From JBBAFS01 sp041655255 (GTDB lineage: Bacteria > Spirochaetota > Spirochaetia > Sphaerochaetales > Sphaerochaetaceae): a stretch of 15,674 nucleotides of DNA. The notes under the pieces were generated by a model, which worked only from the letters and a program-made list of their open reading frames with translations, was not told the DNA's origin and did not search any database. Of the stretch, positions 1 to 7,580 are shown in pieces; the stretch's first letter is position 1, and each line of letters opens with the position of its first letter. The position numbers and the translations under genes are program-made. The DNA lies in the NCBI GenBank assembly GCA_041655255.1, contig JBBAFS010000039.1, forward strand, positions 1-15,674, given 5' to 3'.

Positions 1-130
1 CTATGATAAACCAACGATTTCTCGAGAATTGGGTATTGCCATAGAGGAGAACCAAAGTACTATCGAGAAACTGAACTTACATGAAGCTGAAGAGTTTTTG
101 TTTAAGGTGCTATTAAAAAGGTTAGGCTAA
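1..130 (+). CDS. ruvA: Holliday junction branch migration protein RuvA, C-terminal end (partial)
   Basis: This is an open frame (codons from position 2) that enters from the left edge and stops at TAA 128-130. The 42 visible residues run from YDKPTISREL to FKVLLKRLG. They fit the third, RuvB-binding domain of RuvA, which usually begins (A)L-x-x-LGY-x-x-x-E and ends in a helix such as ALKRLG. RuvA is the DNA-binding subunit that holds four-way junctions and recruits the RuvB motor. The call rests on this short resemblance and on the position immediately before ruvB, with only 3 nt between the stop and the ruvB start. RuvA domain III is poorly conserved, so another small gene cannot be excluded. 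The start and most of the protein lie outside the window. Confidence 0.68.
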   Translation, partial: YDKPTISRELGIAIEENQSTIEKLNLHEAEEFLFKVLLKRLG

Positions 131-133
131 ATT

Positions 134-1177
134 GTGATTGAAGAACTTCATCAAGAATCGATTCTCTCAAGTAGTTTTCAAAGTGAAGCTGATGTTCAAG
201 AAAATATCTTGCGTCCTAAAACATTGAAAGATTTCCAAGGACAACAAAAGATTAAAGATAACCTCTCCATTTTTATTCAAGCAGCACGAGAGCGCAAAGA
301 GGCCCTTGATCATGTCTTTTTAATTGGACCACCAGGGCTTGGGAAGACAACACTCGCCTCTATCATTGCCAATGAGATGGGCTCTGAAATTCGAATGACC
401 AGTGCTCCAGCACTAGAAAAGCCGAAAGACTTAGCAGGTATTTTAACAAATGTGACTGAAGGATCGATATTCTTTATCGATGAGATTCACCGAATGAGAC
501 CTGCCTTAGAAGAGATGTTGTATGTTGCCATGGAAGATTATGAAATTGATTGGGTCATTGGCCAAGGTCCCTCAGCGAGAACTATTCGTATCCCCATTCC
601 CCCATTTACCTTAATTGGAGCAACAACCAAAGCAGGACAAGTCTCTAGCCCCTTATACTCCCGTTTCGGTATTACCTGTCGTATTGAATATTACCAACAA
701 GAGGAGCTCTCTTCAATTATTGAGCGTAGTAGCCACATCTTAGATGCCTCTATTACACCCTCTGCTACCCAAATCTTAGCACAAAGTGCTCGGGGAACTC
801 CCCGTATTGCCAATAGATTATTAAAGCGCCTTAGAGATTACGCCTCTGTGTTAGGTGATGGTACGATTGATGACGAGATAGTCACTTTAAGTATGAAGCG
901 CCTAGGAATTGACCACCTTGGTCTTGAAGAGCAAGATCGAAATATCTTAAAGACTATTATCTCATTTTACGATGGTGGACCTGTTGGAGCAGAAACCTTA
1001 GCGATTAGTGTAGGGGAAGCTATTGAATCATTAGAAGATTTTTATGAACCATATTTGATCCAAAAAGGGTATATAAAGAGGACTCCTCGTGGTAGGGTAG
1101 CAACCTCCAAAGCCTATGAACTACTGAAGATGAAAGACACGCGAGGCACCGATGAAAACCAAGGAATTCTATTTTAA
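134..1177 (+). CDS. ruvB: Holliday junction branch migration ATPase RuvB
   Basis: RuvB is the hexameric AAA+ motor that drives branch migration of Holliday junctions held by RuvA. The 347-residue protein has the normal length. Visible motifs, in order: LRPKTL near residue 27; Walker A GPPGLGKT at 65-72; Walker B FFIDEIHR at 113-120; sensor 1 GATTKAG at 162-168; PLYSRFGI at 173-180, where the usual form is PLRDRFGI and the arginine before FGI (R177) is kept; and sensor 2 GTPRIANRLL at 221-230. The C-terminal winged helix (GGPVG at 281-285, EPYLIQKGYIKRTPRGR at 305-321) is typical. The start is GTG at 134, because no other plausible start lies before the conserved N-terminal motif. A weak AGG sits about 7 nt upstream. 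It follows the ruvA end by 3 nt and overlaps queA by 26 nt, so the three genes are probably co-transcribed. Confidence 0.97.
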   Translation: MIEELHQESILSSSFQSEADVQENILRPKTLKDFQGQQKIKDNLSIFIQAARERKEALDHVFLIGPPGLGKTTLASIIANEMGSEIRMTSAPALEKPKDLAGILTNVTEGSIFFIDEIHRMRPALEEMLYVAMEDYEIDWVIGQGPSARTIRIPIPPFTLIGATTKAGQVSSPLYSRFGITCRIEYYQQEELSSIIERSSHILDASITPSATQILAQSARGTPRIANRLLKRLRDYASVLGDGTIDDEIVTLSMKRLGIDHLGLEEQDRNILKTIISFYDGGPVGAETLAISVGEAIESLEDFYEPYLIQKGYIKRTPRGRVATSKAYELLKMKDTRGTDENQGILF

Positions 1178-2189
1178 TCTCCCTAGTGAATTAATTGCAC
1201 AATATCCCACTGATGTGAGAGGTCAAAGTCGGCTGTTAGTACTTGATCGAGACAGTGGCTCTTTACGTGATAGTGAGATGACTCATATTGCCGAATTTTT
1301 AGAACCAGATTCTCTTTTAGTACTCAATAACTCAAAGGTCCGTAAAGCACGAGTGTATGGTATTAGTTCCACAGGAGCTAAAGTAGAATTTTTATTCTTA
1401 CAAGAGATTGAAACATCCTTATGGAGTGTGACAACATCAAAAAGTAAAAAGCAAAAGGTCGGTAAATCATACACATTTCTCTCTTTTGATGGAAACCACT
1501 CCTATCATGCAACAATAGTGAAAGATGAAGAACAACAAAAACATCTCTTATTTGATACTCTTATCGATGAGAGTTTTTTCGAGATGTGTGGTCACATCCC
1601 TTTACCCCCTTACATTAAAAGGGAAGATGAAGTCGAAGATATTCAACGCTACCAAACAATGTATGCATCACACCTTGGCAGTGTTGCAGCTCCCACTGCG
1701 GGTTTGCATTTCACCCCCGCTATGTTCGAATCTCTTTCAAAGAAAAATATTGAAATTGTTGAACTTACGTTACATGTCGGTATGGGGACCTTTTTACCGA
1801 TGCGTAGCGAACACATAGAAGAACACATTATGCATAGAGAACACTTTGAATTAAGTGAAATGGCCGCAGCTTCTATTAATAAAGCGAAACAAGAGAGAAG
1901 AAAAGTTGTCGCTGTTGGAACGACAAGTGTTCGAACTTTGGAATCGTGTTACGACCAAAGAAGTGGTGGTGTAGTAGCGCAATCAAAATCAACAGATTTA
2001 TTTATTACACCTTCTTATACATTTCATGTAGTAGATCAGTTGATTACTAATTTTCACACCCCCGAATCATCTTTGTTAGTCCTTGTCAGTGCTTTTGCTT
2101 CAAAAGAGAGGATCTTTGATGCCTATGAACATGCAATTAAAGAGAAATATCGATTCTTTAGTTATGGCGATGCGATGTTTATCCGTTAA
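1152..2189 (+). CDS. queA: S-adenosylmethionine:tRNA ribosyltransferase-isomerase QueA
   Basis: QueA transfers and rearranges the ribosyl part of S-adenosylmethionine onto 7-aminomethyl-7-deazaguanine in tRNA, giving epoxyqueuosine in the queuosine pathway. The length of 345 residues is usual. Family motifs are clear: LNNSKV at 59-63 region (often LNDTRV), GHIPLPPYI at 147-155, the YQTMYA and GSVAAPTAGLHF block at 167-187, LHVGMGTF at 207-214, GTTSVRTLE at 256-264, and ITNFHTPESSLLVLVSAF at 298-315. The ATG at 1152 lies inside the end of ruvB (26-nt overlap, different frame), which suggests translational coupling. A GAGG-like element lies just upstream. Pairing of ruvB with queA is a common genomic arrangement and is not evidence of shared function. 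It ends convergently against tmk, sharing the TTAA stop sequence. Confidence 0.96.
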   Translation: MKTKEFYFNLPSELIAQYPTDVRGQSRLLVLDRDSGSLRDSEMTHIAEFLEPDSLLVLNNSKVRKARVYGISSTGAKVEFLFLQEIETSLWSVTTSKSKKQKVGKSYTFLSFDGNHSYHATIVKDEEQQKHLLFDTLIDESFFEMCGHIPLPPYIKREDEVEDIQRYQTMYASHLGSVAAPTAGLHFTPAMFESLSKKNIEIVELTLHVGMGTFLPMRSEHIEEHIMHREHFELSEMAAASINKAKQERRKVVAVGTTSVRTLESCYDQRSGGVVAQSKSTDLFITPSYTFHVVDQLITNFHTPESSLLVLVSAFASKERIFDAYEHAIKEKYRFFSYGDAMFIR

Positions 2190-2806
2190 AGAAGCGAGTA
2201 GGTTCTCAGAACTTGGATAATCTCATCGGTAATATGGTCAATAGCTTTACACCCATCGATACGAATCAAAACAACGTCTTTTGGTAAATCGCTGAAAATA
2301 AACTCGTAGTTATCTCGTACCTTCTCTAAGAACTCTTGTCGCTCAAATAATTCACGTCCGTTATCTCGAGTATCGATCCGCTTTAAACATTCACTGATGG
2401 GGGTATCGAGATACACCACAAACTTTGGCAAAGGAAATTCATTCAGTGAACTCACTTTTTCAAACCCACAATCGATCGATTGATAAGCGAGAGAACTAAA
2501 AAGGTAGCGATCTGAGATGACCACTGTCCCTTTATTCATTTTTTCAACTATCCCATAAATTGGATTAAAAAGATGATCTTCACGATCAGCACTAAAGAGC
2601 ATTGCCAAAGCGAGTGGGGTAGTGACTACCTCTTTACGCAGCACACTTCGTACTAATGAGCCTAATTGAGAACTGGTAGGTTCATACGTAGCGTGACACT
2701 CAATCTTTGATCGGTCAAATTCTTCGGTGATGCGCTTCATCTGTGTTGTGGTGCCTGAACCATCCATCCCTTCAATAACAATAAAGCGTTCAAGTATATC
2801 GACCAT
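2186..2806 (-). CDS. tmk: Thymidylate kinase (dTMP kinase), divergent P-loop
   Basis: Thymidylate kinase phosphorylates dTMP to dTDP in the cytoplasm, a step needed for dTTP supply. The 206-residue length is normal. The family layout is visible: P-loop EGMDGSGTTTQ at 12-22, the substrate-site TYEPTSSQLG at 40-49 (usually TREPGGT), FSADREDH at 71-78, DRY at 99-101 followed by SLAYQ, VYLDTP at 131-136, and an arginine-containing lid RDNGRELFER at 147-156. The P-loop is odd: the lysine of the normal GxxGxGK[ST] is threonine (T19), and the TREP arginine is tyrosine (Y41). The rest of the fold looks intact and nothing suggests a broken gene. The start is supported by a strong TAAGGAG 7 nt upstream. 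It is divergent from tamB and convergent with queA. A related nucleotide kinase is possible, but position and motifs favour Tmk. Confidence 0.9.
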   Translation of the reverse strand: MVDILERFIVIEGMDGSGTTTQMKRITEEFDRSKIECHATYEPTSSQLGSLVRSVLRKEVVTTPLALAMLFSADREDHLFNPIYGIVEKMNKGTVVISDRYLFSSLAYQSIDCGFEKVSSLNEFPLPKFVVYLDTPISECLKRIDTRDNGRELFERQEFLEKVRDNYEFIFSDLPKDVVLIRIDGCKAIDHITDEIIQVLRTYSLL

Positions 2807-2813
2807 AAAAGAT

Positions 2814-2820
2814 CTCCTTA
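2814..2820 (-). promoter_or_regulatory. Shine-Dalgarno of tmk
   Basis: The minus strand reads TAAGGAG here, 7 nt before the tmk ATG at 2806. It is one of the strongest ribosome binding sites in the window and fixes the tmk start. Confidence 0.8.
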
Positions 2821-2832
2821 GGTTTTTTTGTT

Positions 2833-2861
2833 ACTGTACCCTACAATGAGTTGTTTTTAAA
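2833..2861 (-). promoter_or_regulatory. Candidate sigma70-type promoter for tmk
   Basis: On the minus strand TTTAAA (2856-2861) and TACAGT (2833-2838) are separated by 17 nt. Each matches the -35 and -10 consensus at four of six positions. The site lies 27 nt or more before the tmk start, in the divergent 126-nt gap. It is a consensus match only, and AT-rich DNA gives such matches by chance. Confidence 0.3.
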
Positions 2862-2906
2862 GAGATATGAGTTTAAGAGAGGGTATGTAAAGCTCCTTAT
2901 TCACTG

Positions 2907-2912
2907 TATACT
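2907..2912 (+). promoter_or_regulatory. Candidate -10 box for the tamB-bamA-mutS transcript
   Basis: TATACT matches the -10 consensus at five of six positions and is preceded by TG. No convincing -35 lies 16-18 nt upstream. Transcription from it would give a leader of roughly 15 nt before the tamB ATG at 2933. The position, in the only gap where a promoter for this gene group could easily sit, supports it weakly. Confidence 0.25.
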
Positions 2913-2932
2913 AAATCGAAGTCGGATAAATT

Positions 2933-5900
2933 ATGAAGTATCACTTTACTCTAGCAAACGTCCTTTACTCACTTCTCCTTGTTATTCTCATCGTGAGCGC
3001 CCTTATGTTCGCTTTTGTTGGTACTTCATCACTTTTATTTGACCGCCTTATAGATACCCTCATTGATCAACTGATTCCCCAGGATGGGAAGTTCATCATC
3101 GACATAGGTTCAGTTGAACCGGCGATGTTTAATCGCATTGAAGTACACGACGTTCATCTTTATACAAAAGAGTCTTCAATTGATGCATATATCAGTTCCC
3201 TTACTATCTACACCCCCGCTTTTAGATTTGTTCATCCACTTTTATACCCAAAGCATGTAAACATTGAGGTGCAGCAACTCGATGTGAGAGTGGGGGACTT
3301 ATCACAAAATGAAGCAATAAGCACCACGGTTATAGATGTTCCTTTTAGCGTTGATCTTAATGTGCATGATGCTTCACTCTCATATACCAATGAAGATCTT
3401 CAATTAGTCATTGAAGAGGCATCACTCTTTGGTGAAATGCGTAAAGATGGGTTTCATGGAGGATCTTTTCAGGCAAAACAGATCTCTTTAACTGAACGCT
3501 CTTTGGGTTCTTTATCCTCATATCATAGTAATCTCATTGTTCAAAAAAGGGGTAATGGAGAACTTGAGTTAATAACTCACATTGGTCCTACAACAGCCAA
3601 AGGCCTAAGTACAGAGGTGGCAATCGAATCAGGTATTGTATATGCGACAAGCCCAAATTTAGAATCTCTCATGAAGAGTATTGGCGAACTCGATCTATTT
3701 AGTGAAAACGTTACTGCCGTTTCACATATTGAAGGCCGTAATGTTGGTGTTGCTATAAATCAATTAGAAGCGCATGCTCAAAATTCATTACATAGCACTC
3801 CATTAATAAGGGGAACTCTTTTAGATTCACACATCACTAGTGAGGATTTGCAATTAACTATCCCCTCACTGAAGGTTTCATCCACTTTTGATACCGAAGA
3901 AGTCCAAGGTGTTCTTTCACTCGATGATATTGTAACTATTGCACTGGATCAATCGCTCATTGGAGAGGCTTTGATTCCCAGTGTATCAATGAACCGAACT
4001 CACAACAGTTCATCATATGTAGCAGATATCTCATTTTTACACGTATCTCCCTCGTTGTTATTTGACACACCATTACCTATTGATTCGTTGTATCTAAATA
4101 GAGCCCATTTTTTAGTAATAGAAGATGCTTTTCATCAGTTTGATGTTGAATCATCATTTCACCTTAGTGGAGAAACATCTTTAGCTGGAGCAAGTACAAT
4201 TACCGCAGAGGTAGCACTCGATGCGCATATAGGTTCTGATACTCATAGTTTTAATCTCTACATTGAGGACCTTACAAGTGAGGCAATCCATGTAGGAATA
4301 GAGGCACACCTCAGTAGTAGTGATATGAATTACTTCACGTTATTAGTGCGTCATCCATTTGGCATAGAGGGTTCAGCCTATTACGATATTAACGATGATA
4401 TGGGTAAAGTCTCTTTTCACCTTAACCGATTCCCTCTTTATTCGTTGACTTCACTACTAGAGAATCTTGCTCCAACACTTCTCCCATTTATTATCCAAGA
4501 GACAACACTAGATGCTCATATAGCTACTCAATTTAACAAAAGTGGTCTCTCTGGTATTGGAACTACCGAATTAGGATTTTCAAACGTCTATGTGAACGAA
4601 CAAACGATGAATTTTGCTGCAACTGTGAGTCAAACGGTGAGTGAGGATGCGTATGTTGTCGATAGTGCAACTATTACCACTGCAGGAGTACGTTTAGCGT
4701 ATAGCGGAACAATTGATAAAACACAACTGATTCCTGAAGGGCGTTTAGCAGCTATGAGTGTTCAAACTGGAGAAGAGTTTGTTACAGCCGACTTTAAACG
4801 TGTTGGTCCTCAAACCTACCACTATGTAATTACCCCTCTTATTATCCCAGGAATTCACTTTGATGGCTCAATTTCTTGGTCAGATGAAGATCTTCTTAAA
4901 ACCGATATTGTTGCTTACAGTAAAAAGTACTCATACCCATTTACCATGCAACTTGATACCACAACTCGCCTTATTGAGATAGAAGGGGAAAACTTACAAT
5001 CACAAGCTGATTTATTCTCTCCTTTGGGGATTATGAAAGTAGAGGTGAACACTACCTCTTTACAACTTATTGAACGAACACAAGGGATACTTCAAGGAGT
5101 GCCTACAGTCAGTTCATCCCTGTATGCCCAATTGATGTTATCTGATGGAAAGTTCTCTCTTTACGGAGATGAGATACTCATTGAAGGATTATCCTGGAAT
5201 GGGAATCTGCCGTGGTCACTTGGTTTTAACGTAGATGTTGATCGCTCCCACATAGTGATTGATGATGTAATTTATAAAGATCGAGAAGGAACACTCAGTG
5301 GAGTTGCGGAGATTCGTAACGATGATCTTTTAGTGTTAACTAATCGATTATTTGATCAATTCTCTTTTGAAATGCATCTACACGATGAACACGACACACC
5401 GATTATCTCTAGTGTGTTTACTACTGAAATTGAGTCTCATATTGCCCAAGGGGTGATTTCAATTAATCAATTTGATCTTAGACGAATTGGAGTAACTACA
5501 TCTTCCACACCTATTGATATACAATTAGTAGGTGAGACAGATGGAGATACTCACACCTTAGCTTATATAACATTAGATGGTCCCACTTTCTCTTTTGATG
5601 CCCACATCGATGATAAGGGCATTGCAGTAGATAAAGGGGTGTATGAAGGAACAAGTGGAACAATAGATATTGGTCCCTCATTTGTCGAATTTGGTGGACG
5701 TATGCACGCTAAAGTCGACCTTTTTGCTCCTAGTGCCCATTTTTGGAAAGACTCTTCTTCAAGAATTTCACTTATCGCAGAGAGTACCTTACCCCCTAGA
5801 TCTTCACTTTTTGACTTTATAGCTCACTCACATGAGATCGTAGATGATGATTTTGCGATAACACTCACACACACTGGTGGATCATTTTTTAAAGACATCA

Positions 5901-7570
5901 CAATTGCCGATGGAACACATCTCATTGAGTACCAACAAGGGGTGTGGAATGTCCATCCTTTGAAAGGGGGAAGTGTCTCTCTTTATTATGATCAAGAGAC
6001 CTCTTACATTGATCTTAATTTGTACAAAGGCTTCCCATTCCAACTTCATGCCTACGGGTTTATAAACAAAGATATGATTTCACTAACTGTTTCAGATCTA
6101 TTATTCGATTTAACCATGCTGAACCCGTTCTTTAGTGAACCAGTAATCAACTTTGAAGAGGGGCTAGTAAGAGGGGAAGTACTGATTGATGGACCATTTC
6201 ATGATCCACAATACTTTGGCACTCTAAGAAGTAATAATATTGATATGACATTGTTTTGGACTGTGGGTGAATATCTGAGTTTAAAAAACCCAGTTGTTAC
6301 GATAAGTGAAAATCTTGCTACAGTTGCCCCTACAACAATTTCAATCAATCACACATCGGGAAGATCGACTTCGGCGGTGGCACAATTTGAGGCTACACTC
6401 GAAAAATGGATTGTTCCACATTATCGCATTGATGTATTAGAAGTTCATAATCCAATCTCTTTTTGGCTTCCTATATTTATGGCTAATGTCAATGTAGAGG
6501 CGATGGTTCAAGGAACATTTAGTATTGATGGAACACCAGATGATGAAACTTTATATGGGGATATCATTGCCAGTGATGCCTTTGTCTCTATCGGGACGAT
6601 AACTCCTCCAACTTGGTATACTGAAAAGACACGAACCTCGATTGATATGAACTTCCGAACAGGTAAGAATGTCTCATTTGTCTACCCGAATGAAGAGAGT
6701 CCTATCTTAAGGGCTACCTTTAGTGAGAATCAACGCTTTGGAGTTACCACAGAAGCTCCTTCAATGCTCACGACTTTCAGTGGAGAGATGCTCTTACGTA
6801 GTGGAGAAATCTATTACGTACAAAAGAATTTTTATATCACTGAAGGGTCACTAAAAATCCCTTCATTAGGGACATCACTGAAAGATGATGTGATGCCAAC
6901 TGTATCTCTAAGGGCTCGATTACGTGAATTTGATGTCGATGGGAGTCGTATCGATATCTTTATGGTCTTACAAGATGCTCCACTCGATTCGATTGAACCA
7001 CGATTTGAGTCGATACCTCAACGAGATACCAATGAAATCTTAGAACTCTTAGGCCAACGAATCATCAATCCATACTCAGTTCAAGAAAGTGGTTTACAAT
7101 CTTTTGCTTCTGTTGCTAGTACCGCTACAGATGTTATTACCCGATTAGGGGTATTTCAAGCCACAACAATTTCGATCGGCTTTAGTACGATTATTAGAGA
7201 AGCATTAGGTTTAGATGTCTTTACTATTCGAACTAATTTATTAACCAATATTTTGTTTGATACCATCCCCCTTACAGGGGGAGATACCTCTTCAAGTCCA
7301 CTGGCTCGTTATTTAGATAATACGACGCTTTATATAGGAAAATTCCTCTTTGAGGAACTCTATTTACAAGGGATGTTGCACCTAAGAAAAGACCCTCTTG
7401 CACGAGGTTCTTCTTTCTTGGCTAACGACTTATATGTCGATACTGAGCTCAGTATTGAGTGGGATACACCCTTGGCGACTTTCAGCTTATTTACGCAACC
7501 CGAAGAGTTGTCGATGTTTGATTTATTCGATACTATGGGCTTTAGTGTAACGAAGCGTTTCTATTTTTAA
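2933..7570 (+). CDS. tamB: TamB-family (DUF490/AsmA-like) inner-membrane-anchored envelope protein
   Basis: This is a 1545-residue protein, larger than the roughly 1260-residue E. coli TamB. One N-terminal hydrophobic segment at about residues 8-36 would anchor it in the inner membrane. The rest is a long series of short beta-strand-like segments rich in Ser, Thr, Asp and Ile, as expected for the taco-shaped periplasmic beta-sheet of the family. The C-terminal DUF490 signature is visible: SGEMLLRSGEIYYV from 1283, ITEGSLKIPS soon after, and NEILELLGQR from about 1367. The chain ends FSVTKRFYF, an alternating pattern with a terminal aromatic. No cysteine was found in the whole protein. TamB-like proteins work with Omp85 proteins in outer-membrane assembly and are proposed to carry phospholipids across the periplasm. 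In spirochaetes that lack TamA, TamB is reported to partner with BamA, and the gene next door is bamA. The start ATG has a GGA about 6 nt upstream, directly before the hydrophobic segment. Confidence 0.9.
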   Translation: MKYHFTLANVLYSLLLVILIVSALMFAFVGTSSLLFDRLIDTLIDQLIPQDGKFIIDIGSVEPAMFNRIEVHDVHLYTKESSIDAYISSLTIYTPAFRFVHPLLYPKHVNIEVQQLDVRVGDLSQNEAISTTVIDVPFSVDLNVHDASLSYTNEDLQLVIEEASLFGEMRKDGFHGGSFQAKQISLTERSLGSLSSYHSNLIVQKRGNGELELITHIGPTTAKGLSTEVAIESGIVYATSPNLESLMKSIGELDLFSENVTAVSHIEGRNVGVAINQLEAHAQNSLHSTPLIRGTLLDSHITSEDLQLTIPSLKVSSTFDTEEVQGVLSLDDIVTIALDQSLIGEALIPSVSMNRTHNSSSYVADISFLHVSPSLLFDTPLPIDSLYLNRAHFLVIEDAFHQFDVESSFHLSGETSLAGASTITAEVALDAHIGSDTHSFNLYIEDLTSEAIHVGIEAHLSSSDMNYFTLLVRHPFGIEGSAYYDINDDMGKVSFHLNRFPLYSLTSLLENLAPTLLPFIIQETTLDAHIATQFNKSGLSGIGTTELGFSNVYVNEQTMNFAATVSQTVSEDAYVVDSATITTAGVRLAYSGTIDKTQLIPEGRLAAMSVQTGEEFVTADFKRVGPQTYHYVITPLIIPGIHFDGSISWSDEDLLKTDIVAYSKKYSYPFTMQLDTTTRLIEIEGENLQSQADLFSPLGIMKVEVNTTSLQLIERTQGILQGVPTVSSSLYAQLMLSDGKFSLYGDEILIEGLSWNGNLPWSLGFNVDVDRSHIVIDDVIYKDREGTLSGVAEIRNDDLLVLTNRLFDQFSFEMHLHDEHDTPIISSVFTTEIESHIAQGVISINQFDLRRIGVTTSSTPIDIQLVGETDGDTHTLAYITLDGPTFSFDAHIDDKGIAVDKGVYEGTSGTIDIGPSFVEFGGRMHAKVDLFAPSAHFWKDSSSRISLIAESTLPPRSSLFDFIAHSHEIVDDDFAITLTHTGGSFFKDITIADGTHLIEYQQGVWNVHPLKGGSVSLYYDQETSYIDLNLYKGFPFQLHAYGFINKDMISLTVSDLLFDLTMLNPFFSEPVINFEEGLVRGEVLIDGPFHDPQYFGTLRSNNIDMTLFWTVGEYLSLKNPVVTISENLATVAPTTISINHTSGRSTSAVAQFEATLEKWIVPHYRIDVLEVHNPISFWLPIFMANVNVEAMVQGTFSIDGTPDDETLYGDIIASDAFVSIGTITPPTWYTEKTRTSIDMNFRTGKNVSFVYPNEESPILRATFSENQRFGVTTEAPSMLTTFSGEMLLRSGEIYYVQKNFYITEGSLKIPSLGTSLKDDVMPTVSLRARLREFDVDGSRIDIFMVLQDAPLDSIEPRFESIPQRDTNEILELLGQRIINPYSVQESGLQSFASVASTATDVITRLGVFQATTISIGFSTIIREALGLDVFTIRTNLLTNILFDTIPLTGGDTSSSPLARYLDNTTLYIGKFLFEELYLQGMLHLRKDPLARGSSFLANDLYVDTELSIEWDTPLATFSLFTQPEELSMFDLFDTMGFSVTKRFYF

Positions 7571-7575
7571 AGGAG
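7571..7575 (+). promoter_or_regulatory. Shine-Dalgarno of bamA
   Basis: AGGAG directly follows the tamB TAA stop (7568-7570) and lies 5 nt before the bamA ATG at 7581. It fixes the start in front of the signal peptide. Confidence 0.8.
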
Positions 7576-7580
7576 TTTTC

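Noticed and set aside
1525..1818. 97-codon plus-strand open frame inside queA
   Set aside because: It lies wholly in queA in another frame, has no recognisable motif and no ribosome site. It is a shadow frame.
2202..2212. Palindrome GTTCTCAGAAC near the 3' end of tmk
   Set aside because: A one-base centre cannot form a usable RNA loop, there is no T run, and it lies within tmk coding sequence. It was not accepted as the queA terminator.
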